From the NCBI RefSeq assembly GCF_017876405.1, contig NZ_JAGINW010000001.1, positions 8,445,203 to 8,509,202 on the forward strand: a stretch of DNA of 64,000 bases. Direction: 5' to 3'. Positions within the stretch are counted from its first letter, which is position 1. Each line of letters begins with the position of its first letter. Both the position numbers and the translations under genes were made by a program. Of the stretch, positions 1 through 11,056 are shown piece after piece. The notes below the pieces were generated by a model. That model did no database searches and was not told the origin of the DNA. It saw only the letters and a list, made by a program, of their open reading frames with translations. Source of the stretch: Kibdelosporangium banguiense (GTDB lineage Bacteria > Actinomycetota > Actinomycetes > Mycobacteriales > Pseudonocardiaceae).

Positions 1-266
1 GCCGAAGCGGGCAGTGAACGGTGGAACGGGGTGTCCGGGACCTCGGCGGGCGCTGGCCAGCCGTAGATGACGCCGATCAGGTCAGTGCCCGCACGGGCGG
101 CGAAGACGGTGAGCCCCGGGTCGGCGAGGTGCTTGTCCACCACGTCGAGATAGATCTCGGTGAGGTTCTCGTTCCAGGGCGGGCCGGAGAAGCAGCGCCC
201 GTAGAGGTCCAGCAGCGGCTCACGGAGCCCGGCCAGCCCGGCGGGAGTCAGTTGATCAATCTGCAT
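1..266 (-). CDS. GNAT-family N-acetyltransferase, N-terminal part (cut by window edge)
   Basis: Reading the minus strand from an ATG at 264-266 gives an open frame of 88 codons running off the left edge. It starts MQIDQLTPAGLAGLREPLL and contains a CFSGPPWNE segment, a typical first-helix motif of GNAT acetyltransferases, then a beta-strand stretch LTVFAARAGTDLIGVIYGW that fits strands 2 to 4 of the fold. The acetyl-CoA binding motif lies outside the window, so the substrate cannot be inferred. It begins 7 bp after the stop codon of the TetR gene, so the two very likely form one transcript read leftward. Confidence 0.75.
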   Translation of the reverse strand, partial: MQIDQLTPAGLAGLREPLLDLYGRCFSGPPWNENLTEIYLDVVDKHLADPGLTVFAARAGTDLIGVIYGWPAPAEVPDTPFHRSLPAS

Positions 267-273
267 GGCGAGA

Positions 274-906
274 TTATTGCCAAAGATGTGCAATAACGCG
301 AGCCTGTTCCCGGACCGCAGCGACGTCCGTCCCACCTGCGATCCGGACACCGGCGTCGGCGCCGGCACTGGCGAACGACTCCACGTCGGGGATCGTTTTC
401 CACTGCCGCGTCAGCACCACGCCTTCGACCATGCCGAACACCAGGTCAGCGGCCAGTTCGTCGGCCCCGGAGTCGAGCACCAGCCGGCGGTAGCGGTCGC
501 GTAGTTCGGCCCGTTCGGCGTGGAATCCGGCGAACCGGGGCGACTGGATCTCCGGGCGCAGGTACAGCACGCCGAGGTTGTGCGGGCCGCCGCACAGCAA
601 CGCGAGGTCGAACCGGCACAACGCCCAGAGCTTTGCCAACGGTGGCACAGGGGTTTCGATCAGGGCATGCGCTGTGTGCAGCGACGGCCGGACGGTGCCT
701 TCGAGCAGGACCGCGAGGATGTCTTCCTTGCCGTTGAAGTAGTGGTACAGCGACGCCTGGCGCAGTCCGGCGCGGTCGGCGACGGCCCGCGTGGACGTCG
801 CTGTGAAGCCGTGCTCGATGAACAACTCGGCAGCCGCGTCCAGCAGGTCCTGCCGCGAATCGCGGTCGCCCGCCGACTCGCCGGTTGCTCTCGGTCGGCC
901 GGCCAT
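274..906 (-). CDS. TetR-family transcriptional regulator
   Basis: A 210-residue TetR-type repressor. The N-terminal helix-turn-helix domain lies at about residues 15-62 (LLDAAAELFIEHGFTATST, followed by RQASLYHYFNGKEDIL), which is the standard TetR recognition-helix pattern. The C-terminal half is the variable ligand-binding and dimerisation domain. The ATG at 904-906 was chosen because the upstream extension is low-complexity Arg/Pro-rich and would cross the divergent promoter. It diverges from the guanidine/urea operon and is separated from it by 95 bp that hold a 28-bp palindrome (941-968), so control of that operon and autoregulation are the natural inference. The ligand is unknown; guanidine, urea or carboxylated intermediates are candidates. 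Confidence 0.88.
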   Translation of the reverse strand: MAGRPRATGESAGDRDSRQDLLDAAAELFIEHGFTATSTRAVADRAGLRQASLYHYFNGKEDILAVLLEGTVRPSLHTAHALIETPVPPLAKLWALCRFDLALLCGGPHNLGVLYLRPEIQSPRFAGFHAERAELRDRYRRLVLDSGADELAADLVFGMVEGVVLTRQWKTIPDVESFASAGADAGVRIAGGTDVAAVREQARVIAHLWQ

Positions 907-940
907 ACTGTGATCCTGCCACGGGGCGTTCCCTCCGGCG

Positions 941-968
941 CGGATTTCTGTCAAGCTATAGAAATCCG
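941..968. promoter_or_regulatory. Palindromic operator, probably for the TetR regulator
   Basis: CGGATTTCT (941-949) and AGAAATCCG (960-968) form a perfect 9-bp inverted repeat with a 10-bp spacer. It lies midway between the divergent TetR gene and the DUF1989 gene. A TATA-like CTATAG (956-961) lies inside it, so binding there would block transcription rightward. That it is the TetR operator is inferred from position and symmetry only. Confidence 0.6.
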
Positions 969-1001
969 TGACCTGCGACGACAGCATGGAGGGTCCCCGC
1001 C

Positions 1002-1718
1002 TTGAGCACCTCGACGACCTACGGCGCCCGCGATCACGCGCGGGCGCAGGAGATACCTGTGGAAGCGCCGGACATGCCGGCCAACGGTGTCTGGGCGGAG
1101 CACGTGGCCCCCGGCGGCTACACGCACAAGGTGATCGCACGCGGCACGGCCGTCCGTCTGGCCAACCCTTTGGGTGGCGCCTGCGCGCATGTCCTGCTGT
1201 ACAACTCCGACCAGCCGTGGGAACGCCTGAACGTGGCCGACACGGTCAAGGTGCAGTGGAACGCCTACCTGAACCAGGGCAACCTGCTGCTGTCCGACCA
1301 GGGACGCGTACTCGCGTCAATTCTGGAGGCCGACGGTGAGCACGACGCGTTGTGCGGCACCAGCCCGGCGGGACGCGCACTGTTCACGCTGGCTGCGGCC
1401 AAGAACGGCCTGACCAAGCGGGACCTGCCGCCGAGCCTGTCCTTCTTCCAGAGCGTGCGGGTACAGCCTGATGGCTCGCTCTCACACGAAGGAGCGTCCG
1501 GCACGAGCGTGGTCCTTCGCGCGGAGTTGCCGCTGGTCATCCTGATCGCCAACACCGCGCACCCGTTGGACGCCGAAGGAACATGCACCCGCCTGGAGGT
1601 CACCGCCTGGCGAGATCAAGCCACCGGACCAGACGACCCGCTGTGGACGGCAACGCCGGAAGGGCGCCGCGCCTTCGAGAACAACGCCGACTACCTGACC
1701 GCCAGGGGGATCGCATGA
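1002..1718 (+). CDS. DUF1989 protein, urea carboxylase-associated protein 1 / carboxyguanidine deiminase subunit A-like
   Basis: A 238-residue protein of the DUF1989 family, the first of a pair always found beside urea-carboxylase-like enzymes. A TTG start at 1002 follows GGAGGG; no ATG lies nearby in frame. The family has recently been linked to carboxyguanidine deiminase (CgdAB), which turns carboxyguanidine into allophanate. The sequence keeps family features such as GGACAHVLLYNSD, TVKVQWNAYLNQGNLLLSDQ and a DALCGTSPAG Cys motif. Its stop overlaps the start of the next gene (ATGA), so the pair is translationally coupled. I infer a role in guanidine rather than plain urea use, but the sequence does not prove it. 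Confidence 0.85.
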   Translation: MSTSTTYGARDHARAQEIPVEAPDMPANGVWAEHVAPGGYTHKVIARGTAVRLANPLGGACAHVLLYNSDQPWERLNVADTVKVQWNAYLNQGNLLLSDQGRVLASILEADGEHDALCGTSPAGRALFTLAAAKNGLTKRDLPPSLSFFQSVRVQPDGSLSHEGASGTSVVLRAELPLVILIANTAHPLDAEGTCTRLEVTAWRDQATGPDDPLWTATPEGRRAFENNADYLTARGIA

Positions 1719-2298
1719 GTACCGTACCTGCGAATGTCGGCTGGTCGGCCAAGGTCGAGAAGGGACAGACGCTGTCGATCGTCGACCTGGAGGGCAACCA
1801 GGCCGTCGACTTCCTCGTCTACAGCGCGCACGACACCGCCGAGCGCTACAGCGCGGCGGACACGATCGCGGTGCAGGGCAACATCTTCCTCACCACCGGC
1901 AGCGTTCTGATGTCCAACGAACGCAACCCGTTGATGACGGTCGTCGAAGACACCTGCGGACGTCACGACACGATCGGTGGCGCGTGCAGCAAGGAATCCA
2001 ACACCCTGCGCTACGGCCACCACACACGCCCGCAGCACGCCTGTGTGGAGAACTTCCTCACCGAGGGCGCCAAGTGGGGGCTGGGCAAGCGCGACCTGGT
2101 CAGCAACGTCAACTGGTACATGAACGTGCCGGTCGAGCAGGACGGCACGCTCGGCATCGTCGACGGGATCTCCTCACCGGGCCTGAAAGTCGTGCTGCGC
2201 GCGGAGACCGACGTGATCGTGCTGATCTCCAACTGCCCGCAGATCAACAACCCGTGCAACGGCTTCAACCCGACGCCGATCGAACTGGTGATCGCCTG

Positions 2299-2299
<1 letters not shown>
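1715..2299 (+). CDS. DUF1989 protein, urea carboxylase-associated protein 2 / carboxyguanidine deiminase subunit B-like
   Basis: A 194-residue partner of the preceding DUF1989 protein. Conserved stretches are VDLEGNQAVDFLVYSAHD, TIAVQGNIFLTTGSVLMS and a Cys/His-rich segment (EDTCGRHDTIGGACS) that probably binds metal. The C-terminal NCPQINNPCNGFNPTPI motif is a hallmark of the second DUF1989 subgroup. The ATG at 1715 overlaps the upstream stop and its own stop overlaps the ATG of the carboxylase gene, so these genes are strictly coupled. In the proposed route the two DUF1989 proteins act together on the product of the carboxylase. Family assignment is firm; the reaction is inferred from characterised homologues. 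Confidence 0.87.
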
Positions 2300-5765
<3,466 letters not shown>

Positions 5766-5769
<4 letters not shown>

Positions 5770-7430
5770 ACCGGGTTTCGCAGGCTTATGAACGTATCCG
5801 CCAGGTCGATCGGCCGGAGATCTGGATCGACCTGCGGCCACAGGACGAGGTCCAGGCCGAGTTCGCGGCCGCCCGCGGGCCGCTCGCCGGCAAACTGGTG
5901 GCGGTCAAGGGCAACATCGATGTCGCCGGTCTCCCGACGACCGCGGCCTGTCCGGCATATGCGTACCAGCCTTCGGCCGACGCCCCGGTGATCGCTCAGT
6001 TGCGTGCGGCCGGGGCGGTCGTGCTCGGCACCACGAACATGGATCAGTTCGCCACCGGGCTCGTGGGGACTCGCAGTCCGCACGGCGCGGTGCGCAACGC
6101 CATCGATCCCGCCCGGGTGTCCGGCGGGTCGAGTTCAGGCTCCGCGGTAGCAGTTGCGCTGGGCATTGTGGACATCGCCCTCGGCACGGACACCGCAGGC
6201 TCCGGCCGGGTTCCGGCAGCGTTCAACGGAATCGTCGGGCTGAAACCCACCTACGGGCTGATCTCCACGGACGGGGTCGTGCCCGCGTGCCGGAGCCTGG
6301 ACTGTGTCTCGATCTTCGCCCGGACCGTCCGGGAGGCTTCGCAGGCCCTGGCGTGTGTGTCCGCGCAGCCCCCGGCTCCGGTGTTGCCGCTGCCTTACCG
6401 GCTGGGTGTGCCCTCCGACCTGGGCGCGCTGGCTCCAGGATGGGCCGAGGCCTTCGCCGCTGCGGCTTCCCGGTTCGCCGGTGCCACACTTGTTCCGATC
6501 GATATCTCGCCTTTTGTCGCTGTGGCAAGGCTTTTGTACGAAGGCTCGTTTGTCGCGGAGCGGTACACCGCGGTCGGCGAGTTCATCGACGCGCACAGGT
6601 CCGAAGTGGACCCCACGGTGGCCGCGATCATCTCGTCCGCCCGGGATGTCCCAGCTCACAAGTTCTTCCGTGATCAGGAAGAACTCGCCCGCCTCGACTC
6701 ACTCGCAGCAGCCCAATTGGACCTCGTCGACGCCCTTCTGATCCCGACGACCGTGGAACATCCGACAATCGCCGAGGTCGAAGCGGATCCGATCGGCGTC
6801 AACGCCCGGCTGGGCCGATTCACCAACTTCGCCAACCTGCTCGGGCTGGCCGCACTCGCCATCCCCGCGGGCACCGTGGACGGCCTGCCGTTCGGGGTTT
6901 CCCTGGTGGGCAAGGCATTCACCGACAACACCCTGGCCGCGATGGCTGAGCAGCTGACCTCGGCGGACACACACGCCCATGGCGAGGAACCCCGCGACGA
7001 AGCCTCCCGGCCAGCTGGGCTGGGCAGAGCCGCGACCCAGGTCCGGGCGAAGACTGCGCAGATCGCGGTGGTCGGCGCACATCTGACCGGCCAGCCGTTG
7101 AACAACGAACTGGTGTCACGCGGGGGAGTGCTGACCCAGCAGACCAAAACCGCGCCCGCGTACCGCCTCTACGCACTGGACACCGTCCCACCCAAGCCCG
7201 GCCTGGTCAGGGACCTGGCCGGCGCGGCCGTCGAGGCTGAGGTGTGGGAGCTGCCGGTCGCGGAGTTCGGGTCGTTCGTCGCGGCTCTGCCCAGCCCGAT
7301 GGCCATCGGCAAGGTCGAACTCGCCGACGGCACCTGGGTGCCCGGCTTCACCTGCGAGCGGCACGCCCTGACCGGCGCCGAGGAGATCACCTCATACGGC
7401 GGCTGGCGGGCCTATTTGAACCGAGGCTAG
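5766..7430 (+). CDS. atzF: Allophanate hydrolase with a patchwork interdomain linker
   Basis: A 554-residue hydrolase that splits allophanate into CO2 and ammonia, the last step of the operon. The amidase-signature domain holds the Ser-Ser-Lys triad: Lys48 in AVKGN, a cis-Ser in GGSSSGS (120-126) and nucleophile Ser146 in DTAGSGR. A C-terminal gamma-glutamylcyclotransferase-like domain (IAVVGAHLTGQPLNNEL onward) is present. The GTG at 5766 overlaps the carboxylase stop. The linker between the domains (about residues 400-430, DNA 6964-7053) is built almost wholly from short inverted copies of other parts of this gene plus a 24-bp match to the YeiH gene (see findings). The last codons belong to a 20-bp tandem repeat that runs on past the stop. 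Function is probably retained because both domains are intact and in frame. Confidence 0.92.
6964..7053 (+). repeat. Intragenic patchwork of inverted copies inside the allophanate hydrolase gene
   Basis: Four segments are exact reverse complements of other parts of the same gene: 6964-6977 of 6350-6363, 6999-7010 of 6329-6340, 7017-7036 of 7278-7297 (20 of 20 bases) and 7040-7053 of 6313-6326. Between the first two, 6978-7001 (24 bases) is identical to 8970-8993 inside the YeiH-like gene. Nearly all of the interdomain linker is thus explained as recycled local sequence. Confidence 0.8.
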
Positions 7431-7475
7431 GGGCCTTGAACCGAGGTTGAGGGCTTTGAACCGAGGATGGGGGAG
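7416..7475 (+). repeat. Three tandem 20-bp repeats across the end of the allophanate hydrolase gene
   Basis: TTGAACCGAGG recurs at 7416, 7436 and 7456 with an exact 20-bp period. The first copy encodes the last residues and is followed by the stop codon TAG, so the unit seems to be a duplicated gene end. The remaining 9 bases of each unit are G-rich and diverged. Confidence 0.85.
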
Positions 7476-7710
7476 CCTGGGGCTGCGCGGACACACGCCA
7501 GGGCCCGCGAAGCCTCCCGGACTGTCCGGGTCCGGGCGAAGATCGAGACCTGGCGAAGATCGAGGCCTTGTGCCGAGAGCCGTCCACGGTGCCTGCCGGA
7601 TCGCGGTGCCTGCCGGGATGGCGAGTGCGGTCGGCCCGAGCAGGTCCGCCTGAGCCACCGTCCTGATGCACCGTCGGCGAGTTCGACCTTGCCGATCGCC
7701 ATCGGGCTGG
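7473..7710 (-). repeat. Three inverted fragments of the allophanate hydrolase gene, kept in gene order
   Basis: Block 1 (7473-7549) is the reverse complement of 6306-6378 with three substitutions, a 2-base deletion and a 6-base duplication. Block 2 (7579-7644) is that of 6836-6884 with a 17-base internal duplication. Block 3 (7671-7710) is that of 7291-7330 with one mismatch in 40. Read on the minus strand they give recognisable hydrolase peptides: IFARTRTVREASRALAC, ALAIPAGT and SPMAIGKVELADG. Each block is inverted, but their left-to-right order matches the gene, which a single inverted duplication cannot produce. No intact reading frame exists. Confidence 0.85.
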
Positions 7711-7860
7711 ATCGAGGTCTGCCTGCCTGAGTCTCTGCGAGGTCCGCTTGAGTCGTCGAGGTCCGCCCACCTGACTCTCTGCGGGATCCGCCTGCCCCAC
7801 TGAGGTCCGCCCACCTGAGCCCCTGCCTGCACTCTCTGCGGGATCTGCTTGAGTCTACGC
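7711..7860. repeat. Degenerate short tandem repeats (GAGGTCCGC / CTCTGCGGGAT units)
   Basis: GAGGTCCGCCCACCTGA occurs twice exactly (7758-7774 and 7802-7818), ACTCTCTGCGGGAT twice (7774-7787 and 7831-7844), and shorter GAGGTCYGC units recur at 7714 and 7739. The array follows directly on the inverted hydrolase fragments. No coding potential or RNA fold was recognised. The rest of 7861-8179 holds only the two hairpins listed separately. Confidence 0.6.
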
Positions 7861-7956
7861 GGCCGCCGTTTTGGTCTGTCTGCCTCCTCCCCGTGCACGA
7901 CTTCAACTACGGAACGATCGTGACCCCGGCAACAGTTCCACTCCGGCAAGACGAAC

Positions 7957-7981
7957 CCGTGCGAATGGACCGTTCGCACGG
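7957..7981. other. 9-bp perfect inverted repeat, hairpin or operator
   Basis: CCGTGCGAA (7957-7965) and TTCGCACGG (7973-7981) flank a 7-base spacer. It lies in the gene-free stretch between two convergent genes. It could be a weak second terminator; no T-run follows on either strand. Confidence 0.4.
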
Positions 7982-8023
7982 ATTTACCCGGTGGAGTTGA
8001 GGGGCGGCTTCGACGCATCGCCT

Positions 8024-8055
8024 AGTGGAGGCGTCCCGGGCAGGACGCCTCCACT
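8024..8055. terminator. Strong bidirectional hairpin terminator between convergent genes
   Basis: AGTGGAGGCGTCC (8024-8036) and GGACGCCTCCACT (8043-8055) make a perfect 13-bp GC-rich stem with a 6-base loop. It sits between the hydrolase operon (rightward) and the cyclophilin gene (leftward, ending at 8180). Like many actinobacterial terminators it lacks a clear U-tract. Confidence 0.75.
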
Positions 8056-8179
8056 TGAGCATCGGGCCCAGCCGTGTACGTTCGCGACAGCCGGGCCGGA
8101 TGTGGGCACCGCCGAAATGCCCGAAGAGACAACCCACCTCACGCAAGCCGGGGCAGACCCTCATCGAGCGGGAACTCGG

Positions 8180-8677
8180 TCAGAGAACCTCGGCCTTGGT
8201 GATGGTGACGTCCTGCTTGGGCACGTCCTGGTGGCCGCTGGCGTTGCCGGTGGGCACGGCCGCGATCGCGTCCACGGTCTCGGTGCCCTCGACGACCTTG
8301 CCGAAGACGGCGTAGCCCCAGCCCTGACCGGCCGGTGCGGTGTGGTTGAGGAAGTCGTTGTCCGAGGTGTTGATGAAGAACTGCGCGGTGGCCGAGTGCG
8401 GGTCGGACGTACGGGCCATCGCCACGGTGTAGTGGTTGTTCTTCAGGCCGTTCTGGGCCTCGTTCTTGATCGGCGTGCCGGTCGGCTTCTGCCGCAGGCC
8501 CGGCTCGAAGCCGCCGCCCTGGATCATGAACGTCTGGATGACGCGGTGGAAAATCGTGCCGTCGTAGTGGCCGTTGTTCACGTAACCGAGGAAGTTCTCC
8601 ACGGTCGCGGGTGCGTTCGCGGCGTCCAGCTCGATCACGATCGGGCCGTGCGAAGTGTGCAGCTTGACTTGTGTCAT
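8180..8677 (-). CDS. Cyclophilin-type peptidyl-prolyl cis-trans isomerase
   Basis: A 165-residue single-domain cyclophilin that catalyses proline isomerisation during protein folding. The catalytic segment FHRVIQTFMIQGG carries the active Arg and Phe, AMARTSDPHSATAQFFIN gives the Gln/Phe pocket, and WGYAVFGKVVEGTETVD is the family C-terminal pattern. No signal peptide or membrane anchor is present, so it is cytoplasmic. The ATG at 8675-8677 gives the conserved MTQVKLHTSHGPIVIEL start; the upstream in-frame extension is not family-like. It lies downstream of the YeiH-like gene on the same strand with a 76-bp gap. Confidence 0.95.
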   Translation of the reverse strand: MTQVKLHTSHGPIVIELDAANAPATVENFLGYVNNGHYDGTIFHRVIQTFMIQGGGFEPGLRQKPTGTPIKNEAQNGLKNNHYTVAMARTSDPHSATAQFFINTSDNDFLNHTAPAGQGWGYAVFGKVVEGTETVDAIAAVPTGNASGHQDVPKQDVTITKAEVL

Positions 8678-8753
8678 GCCGCCATTCTGCCGTGCGCGGT
8701 TTTCGTGGTTCCGAACGGGACTCTTGCGCACCGTCGCATTCGGCACATCAAGG

Positions 8754-9710
8754 TCAGGCCGTGATTCTGAGTGCGATCAACGACACTGTCCCGACCAGCA
8801 GCGTGGACATGGCGCCCAGCAGGATGCCACGCCGGCCGGTGCGGACCAGCTCGGCGATCCGGACTGCGCTGCCGAGTGCCACCATGGCCGCGGCGAACAG
8901 CACAGTTGTCGTGATTTTCACTCCATCGAGTAGAAATCCCGGCACCATTCCGGTACTGCGCAACGCGATCATGGCGAGGAACCCCGCGACGAACAACGGC
9001 ATGACCGGTGGCCGGCCGCCCTGCTTGCGTTGCACCAGACCGACACCTGCGACCATCGGTGCCAGCAGCACCACTCGCGTCAACTTCACGATCACTGCTG
9101 CCGCAACGGCCGTCGCGCCGGCGGGGGACGCTGCCGCGACGACCTGCGCGACCTCATGCACGCTCAAACCCGCCCATTTACCGAGGAACTCACTGTCCAT
9201 GCCCGCGCCGATGAGCGGCACAAGGGCGATCGCGGCGCTGCCGTAGAGCGTGACCAGCGTGACACCTGCCGCGACATCTTGCTTGTCTGTCTTGGCAACG
9301 CTGTCCATCGCCGCGATCGCCGACGCGCCGCAGATCGAGAAACCGGTTGCCACGAGCAGACCGAGTCCTTTGGGGACACCCACCAGGCGGGCGAGCGCCA
9401 GTGTGCCGCCGAAACTCACCAGGACCGTGAGCACGACGGCCACCACTGTGCCCCAGCCCAGCCTTGTCACGTCCTGCACACTCAACTGCAAGCCCAGCAG
9501 CACAACGCCGGTACGCAGGAACTTGCGTGTGACCCACTGCAAGCCGGTATCGGTGTTATCTGGCAACTTTCCGCCGATCAACACTCCAATGAGGACAGCC
9601 ACGGTCAACGCGCTGAGCACCGGCAGCACGGCGTTGACCGCCAGCGCCACCGCCGCCCCGATGATCGCGATCGCGACGCCAGGGACCTTCGTGCGCTGCG
9701 GTGTGTACAC
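8754..9710 (-). CDS. YeiH/UPF0324-family putative sulfate exporter
   Basis: An integral membrane protein of about 318 residues with around ten hydrophobic helices. Family landmarks are the glycine-rich KLPDNTDTGLQWVTRKFLRTGVVLLG region, the FSICGASAIAAMDSV motif, and the C-terminal pairing of GFLAMIALRSTG with a final helix. Members are annotated as putative sulfate exporters, but the substrate is not firmly known. The GTG at 9708-9710 (start MYTPQRTK) is preferred; an ATG at 9770 would add 20 unlikely residues and leave only 11 bp before the divergent kinase gene. Bases 8970-8993 within it are repeated exactly in the allophanate hydrolase linker. Confidence 0.83.
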   Translation of the reverse strand: MYTPQRTKVPGVAIAIIGAAVALAVNAVLPVLSALTVAVLIGVLIGGKLPDNTDTGLQWVTRKFLRTGVVLLGLQLSVQDVTRLGWGTVVAVVLTVLVSFGGTLALARLVGVPKGLGLLVATGFSICGASAIAAMDSVAKTDKQDVAAGVTLVTLYGSAAIALVPLIGAGMDSEFLGKWAGLSVHEVAQVVAAASPAGATAVAAAVIVKLTRVVLLAPMVAGVGLVQRKQGGRPPVMPLFVAGFLAMIALRSTGMVPGFLLDGVKITTTVLFAAAMVALGSAVRIAELVRTGRRGILLGAMSTLLVGTVSLIALRITA

Positions 9711-9781
9711 AGCTATGAGGGTCCCCGCGCCGCGACAATCCCGGTAGCCAGTACATCTCGCCCAGGTCATAGCCCACGTGC

Positions 9782-11056
9782 ATGAGCTACCTTACGGCTA
9801 TGCCAGGTGACCAGGAGGTATGGCAACGGCCGCCACTCACGCCGGAGCAGAAGCGCGCCGATGTCTGGCTCGCGCTCGCGGCTGTCGCATGCGCCGTCAT
9901 GATGACCGTGCTGACCAGCAGCATGGGCATCGTGCCGTTGGAAGAGGCGCCATCATTCACCGAACAGCTCGCGTGGGGCCTCGTGCTGACCGTGCCGTTG
10001 GTCATGCGGCGCCGGTTTCCCCTGGTTGTGCTTTTCTTGATCGCGGCGTTGTACATCGCCGCGCAGTCGAGGCGGATCGGCGACAACCTCGTACCTTCGT
10101 TGGCGTTGTTCATCGCCTTGTACAGCGCGGGGGTGTGGGCACCGAGCCGGACCGCGGCCAACTGGGCACGGATTTCGGTCATCGTGGCGATGTTCGGCTG
10201 GATGGCCTATTCGTTCATCGTCGCGCTGTCGGCGCCGATACGGAAGTTCCCCGACGCCGCCGGGCCGTTGCCGCCCCTGCTGGCGTCCGTGATCTACGGC
10301 ATCGTGTTCAACCTGATGTTCTTCATCGGCGCCTACTACTTCGGCAACGTGGCGTATCTGGCTGCTCGTCGCCGGGCTGAACTCGAGCAACGCGCTGAGG
10401 AGCTGCGGCTATCGCAGGAGCAGAACACACGCGGGGCGATCGTCGCTGAACGGGTTCGTATCGCACGTGACCTGCACGACGTGGTTGCCCACCACGTGTC
10501 GGTGATGGGCGTGCAGGCAGGAGCCGCGCGGCGTGTATTCGACAAGGACCCTGTGATGGCGCAGGAGGCGCTGCAGACCGTCGAGAAGACAGCACGCGTC
10601 GCCATAGGGGAGTTGCGCGGGTTGCTCGGCGTGCTGCGGGCCGAGGATTCGGACGTCCCGGAGACCCACCCGCCCTCACCTGGGCTTGACCGCTTGCCTG
10701 AGCTGGTTTCGTCGGCGAAGTCAGCCGGGATCGACGTCGAGTACGGCGTGTTCGGAGAGACCTGGGCTGTGCCTGAGGCGGTGGCGCTGTCGGCGTACCG
10801 CGTGGTCCAGGAGGCGCTGACCAACGTCGTCAAACATGCGGGCGCCAAGACGGCCCACGTGCGGATTCGCTACCTCACACAGTCGCTCGAGGTCGAAGTC
10901 ACCGACGACGGCCGGAGTACGGCTACGACGTCGAACGGATTCGGCCTGGTCGGCATGCGTGAACGCGTCGCCGTGCACAGCGGCGAACTCGAAGCAGGCC
11001 CACGGCGGGACGGTGGATACCGTGTCCGCGTCAGCTTTCCCAAGGAGCCAGTGTGA
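9782..11056 (+). CDS. Sensor histidine kinase, NarL/DesK type (HisKA_3)
   Basis: A 424-residue membrane kinase. The N-terminal half has about five transmembrane helices with almost no extracellular loop, suggesting that it senses membrane or envelope state. Then comes a coiled stretch (RRRAELEQRAEELRLSQEQ), the phospho-acceptor box ERVRIARDLHDVVAHHVSVM with the His to be phosphorylated, and a C-terminal HATPase domain (VQEALTNVVKHAGA and GFGLVGMRERV). Its stop overlaps the GTG of the response regulator gene, so the two are a cognate pair, and a Nat-type ABC exporter follows. The ATG at 9800 (MPGDQEVW) is an alternative start. Confidence 0.93.
   Translation: MSYLTAMPGDQEVWQRPPLTPEQKRADVWLALAAVACAVMMTVLTSSMGIVPLEEAPSFTEQLAWGLVLTVPLVMRRRFPLVVLFLIAALYIAAQSRRIGDNLVPSLALFIALYSAGVWAPSRTAANWARISVIVAMFGWMAYSFIVALSAPIRKFPDAAGPLPPLLASVIYGIVFNLMFFIGAYYFGNVAYLAARRRAELEQRAEELRLSQEQNTRGAIVAERVRIARDLHDVVAHHVSVMGVQAGAARRVFDKDPVMAQEALQTVEKTARVAIGELRGLLGVLRAEDSDVPETHPPSPGLDRLPELVSSAKSAGIDVEYGVFGETWAVPEAVALSAYRVVQEALTNVVKHAGAKTAHVRIRYLTQSLEVEVTDDGRSTATTSNGFGLVGMRERVAVHSGELEAGPRRDGGYRVRVSFPKEPV

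Noticed and set aside
907..1001. Guanidine-I riboswitch before the carboxylase operon.
   Set aside because: The 95-bp leader is too short to hold aptamer plus expression platform and is occupied by a protein-type palindrome.
7387..8018. Long open minus-strand frames (up to 208 codons) in the region behind the allophanate hydrolase gene.
   Set aside because: They contain broken hydrolase peptides in different frames and low-complexity repeats, so they are remnants, not a gene.
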